The notes under the pieces are model-generated. The model was given only the letters and a program-made list of their open reading frames with translations. It searched no databases and was not told the DNA's origin. A stretch of 64,000 nucleotides of DNA, taken from the NCBI RefSeq assembly GCF_020085105.1, contig NC_058042.1:27236001-27300000 (forward strand), written 5' to 3'. The DNA is from Siniperca chuatsi (taxonomy: Eukaryota; Chordata; Actinopteri; Centrarchiformes; Sinipercidae). A program made the position numbers and the translations under genes. Below, piece by piece: positions 1-31,400 of this stretch (position 1 is its first letter; each line of letters opens with the position of its first letter).

Positions 1-1078
1 GGCTTGATGATAGTAATCCTATCAGTAAAGAATCAGATCTTTGTAGGAGTGGATAATACACATCTTATACAATGAAAAATACACCAAAAAGCCAGGTTTT
101 TACAAGGATTTACTGCTACAGCCACCAACAAAAAATCCCAGGAAGAACTATATATTAACAATAAAAAAATTTATTATAAGAATAATAATAGTAAACAAAA
201 CAGAAATACATCTTATTGAAAACGTAGAGCCACTGCTTCCGCATGCTGCTCTGCCACCCTCAGCCCCAGCGTAGAGCGTTTGCAAGGCCAGCCCTACAAC
301 TCCATTGTGTGTTGTCATTTTATCACTGAACTAAGATTAAAACACACTGTTTTTATTTCCATTAATCGCGGAATGATATGTGAGATTTTCTCTTCAAGGC
401 CCGCAAAGACTCTAGCAGTAAAACATGAGACTTGACAGGTCTGTGCTACACTAACCACTTCCATCAAAAACTTAGCAGTCGTATTGTTTCTGTACGCATG
501 TTTTCACACACAACAACCCTGTTTTAGCAGCATCAATAACAGAATCCATAAAAAAACTGTCTACAGTGAAACTTGCTGCAGCATACTGTATGTCAACTTG
601 TTGGAGGGCAGTTATCTCAGCAGAAATAACTCAATATCCAGTTGGAAACGCTACTTTGGGAAGTCATCAGTTTTTTTCTCAAGTCTCTTTCAGTAGCCAC
701 CGTTGTCAGCACTTGTGAATCTGCTACAACTCCCTGATTTTAGGCCCACACAATGCATTTAGAGTCATACCAGCCAGACAACCATGTAAAAACTAACAAA
801 AATAAAGTTCCAAATTTCCCAATTCATCTCAAAGGATTTAAAAGCCTAAGAAGGCTTAATGTGAGAAGAGAAGAGAAGAGAACAGAGAAGAGCTATTTGT
901 TTTGTCTTACAGTATATAGGTCACTAGATGTGTGGGTGGGTCAGGAATGTACACTCATGTTTTAAAGAGTAACTTAATAAAAGGCTGAAAAGCAGTGTTT
1001 CACTGCGATATCAGGTTGAATGGTTCAAGTCCGTTGCACCTCTGACCACACATAACAGTGATGTCATGATGTACTGAT
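1..1078. other. Non-coding DNA, no gene seen
   Basis: No recognisable exon or RNA gene is seen. There is a short GAGAA-type purine repeat around 865-895. The stretch lies downstream of cyld (minus strand), so part of it could be a distal 3' UTR or flank, but nothing in the sequence decides this. Confidence 0.5.
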
Positions 1079-1947
1079 CAGTGGTGGAAGAAGTACTCAG
1101 ATCCTTTACTTAAGTAAAAGTACCAGTACCACAATGTAAAAATACTCCATTACAAGTAAAAGTCCTGAATTCATAAGCCTACTTAAGTACAGAAGTATTA
1201 TCAGCAACATGTACTTAAAGTATCAAAAGTACTCATTACATAAAAAAATGTCACTGATATATAATTATATGATATTATTAGATTGTTAATACAGATGCAT
1301 GAATGTGTAAGCAGCATTTTATTGCTGCAGCTGATCCAGGGGTAGTTAGTATTAACCGATTTAGATACAGTTAGGTAGTTTAATCCAAAGGTTCCCAACA
1401 TAGGGGCCAGGCCCCTCCAAAGGGTCACAAGATAAATCAAAAGGGGTTGCGAGTTCTGCTACACAAATGTATATTCATTATTCGGACTTTTCTCTAATCT
1501 TTGTGTTTTGTGAAATATTTAATAAATGTACCTCTTTGGGCCTCAAACTGTTATTTAAATGAAACCATGTGAGATGTTTACGGGGGAAAATGTGTGTTTG
1601 GTGGAATAGCTAACAACTCATAGCCATCTGAAACATGATAAGGAGCCCCAACTAGACACTGATTTTTTGTAAGGGGTCACAAGCCAAAAAGGCTGGGAGC
1701 CATACATTTGATGTTTATAAATATATTAAATTTTATAAGCTTATGTTTTTTGTAAAATCGTAATCTTAAAATTAACTATAGCTGTCAAATAAATGTAGAG
1801 GAGTAAAAAGTACAATATTCGCCTTTCAAATGTAGTGGAGTAAAAGTATAAAGTAGGAAAAAATGGACATTTTCAAGTAAAGTACAAGTACATCAAAATT
1901 GTACTTAAGTACAATACTTGAGTAAATGTACTTACTTTCCACCACTG
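1079..1947. mobile_element. hAT-type MITE with CAGTGGTGGAA terminal inverted repeats
   Basis: The left end reads CAGTGGTGGAAGAAGTACT and the right end is its inverted counterpart, finishing TTTCCACCACTG. Both ends carry the repeated ACTTAAGTA/AAGTACTT words typical of a large teleost non-autonomous hAT family. There is no transposase reading frame. An unambiguous 8-bp target duplication is not visible. Related copies lie at 26524-28127 and 43502-44770 in this window. The interior is interrupted by a second inverted-repeat element (1389-1701). Confidence 0.75.
1389..1701. mobile_element. Nested MITE inside the 1079-1947 element
   Basis: The left end (GGTTCCCAACATAGGGGCC) and the right end (GGCTGGGAGCC) are imperfect inverted repeats, with GGTCACAAG words inside both ends. 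This resembles a common teleost element whose ends read GGTTCCCAACCT. It lies wholly inside the larger MITE, so it is the younger insertion. No coding capacity. Confidence 0.5.
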
Positions 1948-4650
1948 GAGCTGACACACTCTGGAGTACAATTCTACATCACTTTCAGCTGCTGTTAAGC
2001 TGCTATTTAAAAAAGGGAAATTTTGGCGAATGCCTCCATCTTTTCTGACGGGATGTCTTTCCTTTTATTTGCTGCTGATTGTAGCAGTTACTTGTGGAAG
2101 TGAAATAGTAAGTTAATGTTAATGTTAAAGCAGTATATTGCATGAAGACATTGAGCATTCTAGCATCGCGCAGAAGTAGTCAGTCATATCAGAAGTTAAA
2201 TTTAGCAATTGTAGGGTTAGGGTTGTATTTTGTCATCACTCCAATGTGGCGGTCTGTGATTTATATCCACTTGGACCTACTAATAATCCAGTCAAGAGTG
2301 ACACCACTCACAGAATATGTAATATCGTATGGTAATATTTACTACCTACTTTCCATGGTGGCTTTTCACCCTCACTGCTGTCTCTGTACTGTGTAAGTGA
2401 AATAATTGATGAAAAAGTGGTGGCAAGTTCTCTCAACACCATACCACTTGCTAAAAAAAAATCTTATATTACGCTCACAAATCCCCTCCCACCCCCAACC
2501 CAAAGCATCTGCAGAAGGCTACCATCAATCCTTGATGCTCACCTACGCTGGCCACGCAAAATATGTGAGATCTGTCATCACGCCACTCAGAACATGTTGC
2601 GTACCCTTCAAAATGGGCTTTATTTTGTTAACATTTACAGGAACATCACTGACATTAATTTTCCACCCGTTACATGTCTATACTGTACAGATGCAACAGA
2701 AAAGGAAAAAAAAAAAATCTAAATCCCATCCTCCGTTCTGAGACTTCTCTCACAGAGAACAAGGCTCCAGTCAGTGACAAGCTTCAGCAGTGCAGAAAAA
2801 GTTCACACAGGAAGGTCTCCTGTCAGGATCCCTGGGACAGTGGAAACGACCACAGAGCAAAATGGAAGTTGTCAGATGGAACCTAATTTATAAAACGCCC
2901 TCACACACTTATTGTATACTCACAACTAAATCTATGATTAAGTTGTGATGTAGGAAAAATATGTATAATGCTGATGCCAACATGTGCAGTTTGTTGATTT
3001 TATCCAATTTTGTGTGATATAGAAAAACCAACAAATACTTTATATCTTGATCCCCAGTAAGATTGGTATGCTTTAGGTATTCTTTAAAACTGGAAAAAAA
3101 AGGGAATCAAGGATTTTTTTTAAATTTCATTATTTTTCTTCAAATACATATATATGGTGCCCCAAGGTTACCAGCCTTGTGCCTCATTCATTATCTGTCC
3201 TTTTTTAACTCTACACTGTTCAACATGTCACTATTAACATTCAGTAGTTGCTATGAGACAGCGTAAACTACAAACTCACTTCAATATACAGTGAAAGATG
3301 ACAAGGAGTACCCAAACCCTGCAGTATCATCAACCCTGTTTCATTTTCTTAAAAAGGGACGACATACGAGTTTGTAATATGATTAGAATATAATAAATAA
3401 TAATATTTGATCACAATTGTTTTGTTATCTGGTGCATGGCTGGAAACATTGCATGTCACATCTTCATGGAAGGCAGCGAGAGTCAATACTTGCCATGACG
3501 GGCAGAGAAAAGGCTTTGTAAACATAAAATATAATTTAGATTTAGTCATCAACACAACGAGTCAGAGACGTAAAAAACACTATACGTGAAATTTTTCACA
3601 TCCTACTCTCTTACTTTAAAGAAAACAGCCGGATTTTTCCAGTATTTCACCTCATTGACCCTATGAATGCATGGAGTGCTCCACCAACCAGCTTTACAAC
3701 AGGAGCCATTGTACAAGTCTCCCTTCATGCATTTATCTGGCATCTACTCTGCATTAGCAATGCAGAGCGTTCTTTACAGCTACAGAGGAGAAGCAAATTT
3801 GTATTCTGTAACACAAAACTCTGATGTCTCCCAACCAACAAATTAGACACTCACTGTGACTTCCAATGGGGGAAAAGAAAAAAAAAAAAGAGCAAAACAT
3901 AAATGTTTCCTGATAGGTCCACTTGGGATAGAGCAAAAGTGCAGCATTGGTTGAGCAAGTATGCAGTAAAACGTGAGACTTTTACAATGGCTACATCTGT
4001 TTCTGCAAAACATGTACTGTAAAGACATTTACACAGTGTGATGGGGAAATATGCAAACCGGTTCACAAAGAGCAGAATACTCTGGTCTTAATGCAACTGC
4101 ACAGTAGGTTGACATCTATACTGTTGATGTTACTACCTGGAGAAATCTATGCTACTAAGAGATTTTACACAGTTTTTAGAACAGTACACACAGATTGGAT
4201 GAGGATTTGCGCACTGTGTTGCTTCCATGTGGCGTTATGGGAAGCTCCCGTCTTTTACAGTGATTAAGAATAGCAGGACTCCTCTTTTCTTAAGGTAAAT
4301 GAGGTGGCCAAGGTCCTCCCACTAGCTCATCTTGTTTTTGTTGCGCATGTTTTGTCAGCCGCGGCGCGGCTAACATGCCCTCCCGCCCATCTTCTCCCCC
4401 TTCCTCCCTGAACAGGGAGTGAACCTACCTTTGCTTCATTATCCACCACCAATGCTCAGCTGTGAGACACAGGGAAGCTACATAGGACTACATGAAGAAC
4501 ACAACACTTCAACTAATGCACAGTGCAAATAGGCTTTACCCCCTCTCTTCTATCTCTCCAACCTCCGGAGATGGGTAGGCATTGAGGAGAGGTGGGGTGG
4601 AGAGGGTTAACTCCGGACAACACCCCTGCTGGCAGGCAGCCTTTCTTCTT
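1948..4650. other. Intergenic DNA or distal cyld 3' UTR, no gene seen
   Basis: Several short open frames occur, but none resembles a known protein and none has consistent splice context. Because cyld is transcribed leftward and ends at 4770, part of this could be a long 3' UTR used by distal polyadenylation; mammalian CYLD has long 3' UTRs. A compact GC-rich inverted word (GCCGCGGCGCGGC) lies near 4360. Confidence 0.4.
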
Positions 4651-4654
4651 TTAG

Positions 4655-4667
4655 TTTATTTTTTATT
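4655..4667 (-). promoter_or_regulatory. cyld: Tandem AATAAA polyadenylation signals of cyld
   Basis: On the minus strand two AATAAA hexamers overlap a T-rich plus-strand stretch (TTTATT at 4655-4660 and 4662-4667). They lie about 105-115 nt beyond the cyld stop codon, consistent with a proximal poly(A) site. Distal sites are not excluded. Confidence 0.55.
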
Positions 4668-4769
4668 TTTGGTCTTTCGGGGAATCTCCTGCCCTGGGAG
4701 AGGGGATGTGGTGTAGGTGAGGGTGATGGGTGGAGGGGTTGGGGTTTGGGGGCTGGGGGGTCGAGGATT

Positions 4770-24445
<19,676 letters not shown>

Positions 24446-26190
24446 GGCTGCATGCTAGGCAGGAGGTCCAACGTCAAGGCAAGCTTGACCTGTGGTCTAT
24501 AGGAACAAATAACAAATGGCCACCTTTAAAAAAATGTATTCGAGGACAACAAAAATACATAAATTAGAATAGAATATTCCTCAGAAAAGTACAGGGAAAA
24601 GGTCACGGCACAGGTAATTGTCATTAATTCCCATTGTATGTTTTTAATTAGTTGGCAGGCAAACAGTAATTGCTTACTAATATACCCAACAGCACATATA
24701 ACGTATATCTCCACATGTGTAACAGTTTGTGTGTTTTTGTTTAGACAGCTGAAGCATTCTGTGGTTTGAAAAACAAACTGTTTCCATACTGCAACAGAAG
24801 TTAAAGTACAACACAGATAAAACAATTGGCAAATTGTAAATATAAGATTACTGTAGCTCTGAACACAGTACAGTACACAAACTGTGTTTGTGTGAGTACC
24901 ACTGCATATCTCATTCCTAAGCACAGATTGAAACCAAGTAATGAGCACAATATGTGTTTCTTTTGTCTAAAAGCAGACTTCGGCATAAACAAGTGGAGAT
25001 AGTTTCATTTAGCCGTTGTAAATGGATGGCTGGTGAACGATACTGAAATAAGAAACCACTAACCAAGATTGAACATTTGGTAAAACAGTCTTCATTTCAT
25101 CAAGGTGAAAGAAAATAATAAAGATAGAGAAAAATAGATTCAAATCTGCAAGGTAACTTTAGATCAGCTGATTACTGATCTTTAATTAACAGATCTCTGG
25201 TCCAGTTTGCTTGGTGTGGTTTGTCATGAGAAATGTAATAAGTCATGATGGTCTCGGCTGTGTATTCTGCCTCTCTTCTGCCCAGTCATCCCTGAGCAGT
25301 ACCCCTGTTTTTAGCAGGACCTTGTGTGACATTACTCATATCTACTGATTTGAATATTCTAAAAATAGACGGTGAACAGACAGTTGACTTATTCTGACAC
25401 CCAGGGCAAGACTCAGATACTAGACAATTGGATTTCCCCTAATGACACCTCAGATATGATGATCAACCAACCGACAAAGTCAAGAGCACATTCACACTAA
25501 TGTTACATCCGTCATTTGTTACAAGCAGGACAGTAGAGGCTGGTTTCCAATATTAACTTGGTTATTATATTGTTGTTTTCAATAAATGATGTAACATCAG
25601 TGTGACAACATATTAACATTAAGACAATACTGTTATAGCTAACGCCGTACAGGGCTAAGTAACAACACAGGTAACGTTAACGTTAGAAAATTGAAAGTAA
25701 TTTCAACCTGACATGGGCTAGCGCTTACCTGATCTCACATTTATTTAGCTTGTTTTTTGAGGTGACAACCACAAAGTTTTGTTTATTCCAGTGCCGGCGT
25801 CAGTGACAACAATATCATGACTCGTATTCAAAAACATTTTCCCTGACAACCACAGGAGTAGTGTGTCATCACCAGGCAAAAGCTGTCAGTCAGTCAAAGG
25901 CCCTTTAAGAGAAGGAAGTAGCTAACGTACCGTCAGCTAAAATGCACCAAATAGTCATTTACGTTGAAAGCTAACGACATGGACACCTTACCTTTGATAC
26001 GCGTCAGTTCAGTTAGAGGCTATAGACGACTGTCATTTCAAATGTCCATCTCAATTAGATACGGGCCTCTGAAAACAACCTAGACTCCTCCCGTAATAAC
26101 CTCTGATTAGCTAAATAGCTAGCTAATGCTAGCGTCCTAACAAGCTAAGTATCACGCTAAAGTTAGCCTAGCGAGCTGATCGACAGCAAG
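24446..26190 (-). other. cyld: cyld 5' UTR, first intron and candidate non-coding first exons
   Basis: The ATG exon extends 5' to an acceptor (CCACAG) after 24489, giving about 44 nt of 5' UTR in that exon. Upstream on the minus strand, two good donors could end non-coding first exons: CAAAG/GTAAGG with the exon side beginning at 25992, and ATCAG/GTAAGC with the exon side at 25729. Transcription starts are not determinable from sequence. Confidence 0.5.
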
Positions 26191-26340
26191 CAGGCTGGCA
26201 GAGGACTGCCACCCTCTACAGTATGCTATCAGCATTTAGATAAATCTGTTCTCCATGGGAAATACGTGAAATATTACAGTGTATCTCTACAGCTATTAGA
26301 TATATTATTTACAGGAGACGACCTCACGAAACTTAGTGTA

Positions 26341-26355
26341 TGACGTCATTGCAAT
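26341..26355. promoter_or_regulatory. CRE joined to a C/EBP-like half site upstream of cyld
   Basis: TGACGTCA is a perfect palindromic CRE/ATF site and runs directly into ATTGCAAT, a C/EBP core. It lies about 350 bp upstream of the candidate first-exon donor at 25992. Composite ATF-C/EBP elements are known stress-responsive sites; its use here is inference. Confidence 0.45.
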
Positions 26356-26523
26356 CGCTGATAGGCATTGGTCATTCGCTTCATTCTCAAGCGCTGAATG
26401 GCTGTTCAAAGTGTTTGTAACCAAGTCCCACTCTGTGGGGTTTTCCCATGGATGCTCAGAACACATAGTTAGGTTGAAGTGTAGCTTTCAAGGCAGATGA
26501 TGCTGTCTCTAATCAACTACAGG

Positions 26524-28127
26524 CAGTGGTGGAAGAAGTATTTACTGTAGAGTATTTACTTAAATAAAAGAAGCAATACTAAATCATTAAAAAATACTTT
26601 ATAACAGATAAGCACTCAATTAATAGACATATAGAGAAGTATTATTATCAACATAATGTGTTTTAAATCAAAAGTCAAATTTCTCAATATGCAGAATTGG
26701 CTCCTTTCAGTGTTATATATTATATAATGTGCTATATATCATATTATTGGATTGTTATTAATGATGCATTCATATGTATGAAGCATTTCAATGTTGCAGC
26801 TGGTTGAGGTAGAGCTATCAATCAAACTTTAGGTTAGTGCAGTTCAAAGTGCTGCACAGATGACTGACAAGCAAATAATAAGACCGTAATAGAGTGAAAT
26901 AAAATAGATCAAAAGACAGAACAAAGATAAAAATGATGACAATGAGAAGAAGATTAAAAGCTGCAATAATAAAATATAATTAGATATAAGCTAGACTGAA
27001 AACTGGATAAAATATTTAAAAAGACACAACAAAAATAAAAAACCTTTCAAATCGATAATAGGGATAAAAACAATGAATAATAATAAAATAAGAGATAAAG
27101 TAACATTTTTACAACATAAATACAATAAAATAAGAGAATAAAATAAAGTAAACAAAGAGAGCATTACAGTAGTCCAGCCTGCTCGATATAAAACCGTGCA
27201 TTGGTTTCCCTGTGTCACTCAGAGAGAGAAATGATCGCACTTTGTGATATTCTTAAGGTGATAAAAAGCAGATTTGGTGACAAACCCCACATGAGCTTTG
27301 AAGTTCAGGTCTGAGTCAAAGACCATGGCAAGTCTTTTTGCTTGTTGGCTTGGGGTAAGTCCAATGGAATTTAATTTTCCGACCAGTTTCTCACACTGAG
27401 CTTTCAAACCTATGACTAAATTTTCAGTTTTGTCCTGGTTGAGCTGTAAAAAGTTTTGTACATACATTAATATCTAAAATACATTTAAAAAGGGAATTGA
27501 TTGGTCCTGTGTCATCAGGAGACACGGCCACATAAAGTTGTGTGTCATCGGCATAAAAATGGAAAGAGATGCTGTGTCTCCTGATGACATCACCGAGGGG
27601 TAACATACGTGTACAGATTAAAAAGAAGTGGCAATAAAATCAATCCTTGGGGAACCCTGCATGTTATTTTGGAGGTTATGGAGATGTTATTATCAACAGC
27701 AACAGAAAAAACAGTTAAAACAGTTCCTGACAGTCCAATGTGATTTCTCAGTCTATTTAAAAGAATATTGCGATCAACTGTATCAAAAGAGCACTCAGAT
27801 CAAGTAGTACGAACACTGAAAGTTTTGGTACTACAAACAAACATCTTGATGCATCCACTATGTACTACTACTTTATATACTGTTGAGAGGTTTAAAATAC
27901 ATCATTGTGTCATATTTTCTAAGATGATCATATCGACCACATACTGTATTTTTGGATTAACATTTTAATCTGAAACTAGTAACTATAGCTGTCAAATAAA
28001 TGAAGTGCCAAAAAACATACAATTGTCCTCATAAAATTGAAATACTCCAGAAAGGTTCAAGTACCTCAAAACTGTACTTAAGTAACTTGAGTGAATTTGT
28101 TTAGTTACTTTCCATCTGTGACTACAA
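26524..28127. mobile_element. hAT-type MITE interrupted by a LINE fragment
   Basis: The left end CAGTGGTGGAAGAAGTA and the right end (TACTTAAGTAACTTGAGTG... TTACTTTCCATCTGTG) match the two ends of the 1079-1947 element, including the shared word TAACTATAGCTGTCAAATAAATG. The central part is unrelated LINE-derived sequence (about 26860-27830). The right terminus is more diverged than the left. Confidence 0.65.
26860..27830 (-). mobile_element. Degenerate L2/CR1-like LINE reverse-transcriptase fragment
   Basis: On the minus strand the frame reads ISFHFYADDTQLYVAV, containing the YADD reverse-transcriptase active-site signature. A second frame continues NFLQLNQDKTENLVIG and LAMVFDSDLNFKAHV, the usual downstream RT block of jockey/L2/CR1-type LINEs. 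The two parts are in different frames, so the copy is broken. Endonuclease and most of the RT are missing. The clade call is from memory of fish LINEs and is tentative. Confidence 0.7.
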
Positions 28128-28372
28128 GCAACTTATTTTCAGTAGAGACAAACTTCTTGTTTTTAGACAAACAGTTTGTATGAACTGTATCATTATTAGT
28201 AATAGTAGTAGTAATAGTGGTGGTGGTGGCGGTATGTTGTTATGTGATCTTATCACCACCTACACCACAAAAGAAACCCAAAATAATGGTGGATATATTG
28301 TGTGTATTTGGATGAACCCTGAAAAGTGACATATTGATCATCTAATCAGATACACTTTAGACACTTACATTT

Positions 28373-28378
28373 TTTATT
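28373..28378 (-). promoter_or_regulatory. nod2: nod2 polyadenylation signal AATAAA
   Basis: A minus-strand AATAAA lies 77 nt downstream of the nod2 stop codon, implying a very short 3' UTR if used. Confidence 0.55.
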
Positions 28379-28454
28379 TTAATATAAAATATTTTATGTA
28401 ATAAATAACACTGGTCTTAAAGCAATATACAGTCCTTAGCCACTTAATACAAAA

Positions 28455-31400
28455 TCAGAAGATCAGTCTTGATTCGCGTTGTGTCATCTCCTCTACTTCC
28501 TCTAAACTGAGGTCATTGTTTCTCAACCTGTGGTGAAAACATAAGATCAATCAATGACAATGCACAGCCAGTTTGGAAATGGAAACAAAGTTTAAAGCCA
28601 ACATAACATTCTAGTTTAGCCAAAATAGGATGAAGTGTCAACAGTTTTTCTTGGCACTGACACTAGCAGTACAGCCATGCATTGCCCCAGATCCATGATG
28701 CAAACAACCACCAAGCACATGTACTAATCGCATAAGAAATGAATGTATGGCTCAGTGTACATCACTTACCATATTGATTCCACATGAGTGTTGTGTTCTA
28801 GGGCTTGAATCAGACATTCCACTCCTGTTCTGGTTATGCAGTTCTCTGTCAACCTTTTACAGGAAATACGAAGGTGGAGCAATTTAAGCACAACTGTACA
28901 GTGAGTGCTCAAATGTCAACTCAGCCATTCTGTTAATACAAATGCCATGTGCATTGTCAATGCAAATATAACTTGTCTCCAACACTTACCAAAGTTCCTT
29001 CAGTGAAGTACTGTTCTTGATAATGTTGGCAAGGGCACACGCTCCTGTACTCCCTACACCATTGCCTACCAGGCTGCCATAACATAAAATTAGAATTATG
29101 TTCAAGTGAAGGACTATACAGCTGCAGGAAGATGTATTGCATATAGGCAAAAGGTGCAGAGATGTATATTTGGCAATTTACAGAAACATACTGTACAACT
29201 GATATATACTGTGCATAATTTATGGTCATTTTGCAACCTCACACATAACTGGGACATGTTTTAATACTTTCATATTTGTGATACATTTTCCACACTGTCT
29301 TAAGTCTACGTAACATGTGCCAATATTTAAAGCAAATATTACCTAAGCCACAACAGAGTTTTGCTGCTCTCTAGGGCTCTGGCAAGGGCCTCTGCTCCTG
29401 CATCACCTATCTTATTGCCCCAAAGCCTGGGAATACAAATGAAGAGTAGTAAATGGAAATACACCACCAATAGGATGCATGGAATTTTGCAGGAAGACGT
29501 TTACCCTAAATACTGAAGTGAATGATTGCATTTCAGTCCCTCTGCCAGCTGCTTTGCTCCTTCTGCTGTTATATTATTGTTGCCAAGCCTGAAAGAAAAT
29601 AAAGTTCATGTGCCATTCCTTTTACATGTCAGCAACTTAGTATTTATTATTATAGTTCCATATTCGTGTCACATTGGATGAGTTTGTGCTGACCTTAGAG
29701 AAAGGAAATCCTGCTTGGTCTTCAGAAGGTGAGAAAAGTGCTGCGTGCAAGCATCAGTTAGCTTGTTGTTGAAGAGCCTAGAGAGAAACAAAATGATTAT
29801 GAAAGGTAATTCATCAAATGCCATTTGTAACTTTATGATAGTGTTGGTAATCACCTTGACGATACTTACGCAATTTTCCGGAAGTTGTCACACTGGATAC
29901 CTTTAGCAATCAGTTTGCGGATCCCTTCATCTGTAATGTTATTATTCCTAAGACTGAAAAAGGAAAAATATAAGACACTTAAGCACAACATGTATTTTTC
30001 AGTAAATGCTATTGTGGAAGCTTTGTTGATGGGAGGAAGAATTAAACCTTTTCATACTCACTACAGAGAATTACAAATGTGCATGCATGGAAGAAGCTGC
30101 TCCACTCCAACATCGCCTACAGAGTTGTTGTCCAGCTGGAGGCCTACAGGATTCCTTAAATGCTGGAGCACATAGGCTAGTGCAGTGCATTCTACAGGAC
30201 CAATGTTACAGTAGGTCAGTTTCAAGTGGTCCACCTCCAGCTTACTCATGGCATCTTTAGCAATCCTGCTCTCCTGCATCTCATAGATGCATTTGATAAG
30301 CCAGACAAAGCCTGGCATTGCATGCATGCTCTTCTTCTCCCCCTCTACAGGTTGAGGGATGGACTTAAAGTGTTTCTGCATGCCTTTGGACAGGCATCTC
30401 ACCACCTGTCTGACCCTCTTCTCCATCACAGCACTGGGGCAGCAGTGGAGCCAAAGGCTTCGATGGCGCTGGGACAGTAGTCCAGACACAAAGGTGGCTA
30501 TGATTTGCAGATTTGGTGTTTCAGCTGCTGTAGCGTCCCCCTCTAAAACCTGCTCTTGTTGGGCAGTGGAAGGCAAGCAGGCCCTGAAGCATGTGCTGCT
30601 CCCACCTGTCTCCCTCATGTCCTTCGGCTCAAAGAGTTTTGGGATAGTTGAACGGTCGGTGTTCTTCGACAAAACAATGTACAGAGCAGCAAAGAAACAC
30701 TGCATAGTCACATGAAGGAATTCATAGCATTTACTGTGGGTGGAGGACATGTCTTTGCTTTGTATGAGAAACCCCATGCAGATATCCTTTTCAGTTACAC
30801 CACATGTCTCCAGGTCTGTACCTGAGAAGATGTAACAAGTGGTTCCTATCCCCTCAAATGCAAGCTGCCCAAGATGCAAGACTGTTTGTAAGTGCTCCTG
30901 AAGCCAACCTAGCCCCACAGTGCTCTTCAGGGGGTGTTGGTGCTGGAAAAAGTGCTGTAAGATCATTAAGTAAACGTCTGTGATTGTTTGTGGGCTGCCC
31001 TCTCCACAGCCTAGCAGCTCCTTATGGCACTGTGAGACAATCCAGCAGAGGACTGGACTATGACAGAGTCCAAGTAAAGCTGTGTTTGTCTGTAGGGACT
31101 CCAAAACCTTAGCAGCCACAGTGGGGTCACTGTGATGCTTCCTCACAAAACAGTCAATCCCACTTGGGGAAAAGCCATTCAGGAGGACCTCTTTGCGAAG
31201 GTGTTTCTTCAACACAGGGCCCACTGCCTCTGGGCGACTAGTTACCACTTTCAGCACTCCCTTCATTAGGGAACCCTGGATTAAGTTGAACAGTAGTATG
31301 TGAACAGGTGCACGCTGGGTGGGGCAGCAGTGCCTGTGCTCATCTGAAAAGCTCTGCTTGAGCTCATCCAGGCCATCAAAAGTGAAGAGGATGAGATGTG

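Noticed and set aside
30062..30063. nod2 exon 3 ending two bases earlier at CT/GTAG
   Set aside because: It would delete a conserved Tyr (SLYLR) and uses a poorer donor; TA/GTGAGT fits better.
30226..30715. Plus-strand open frames over the nod2 NACHT exon
   Set aside because: They are antisense shadows of a long conserved coding exon; no splice context or family match.
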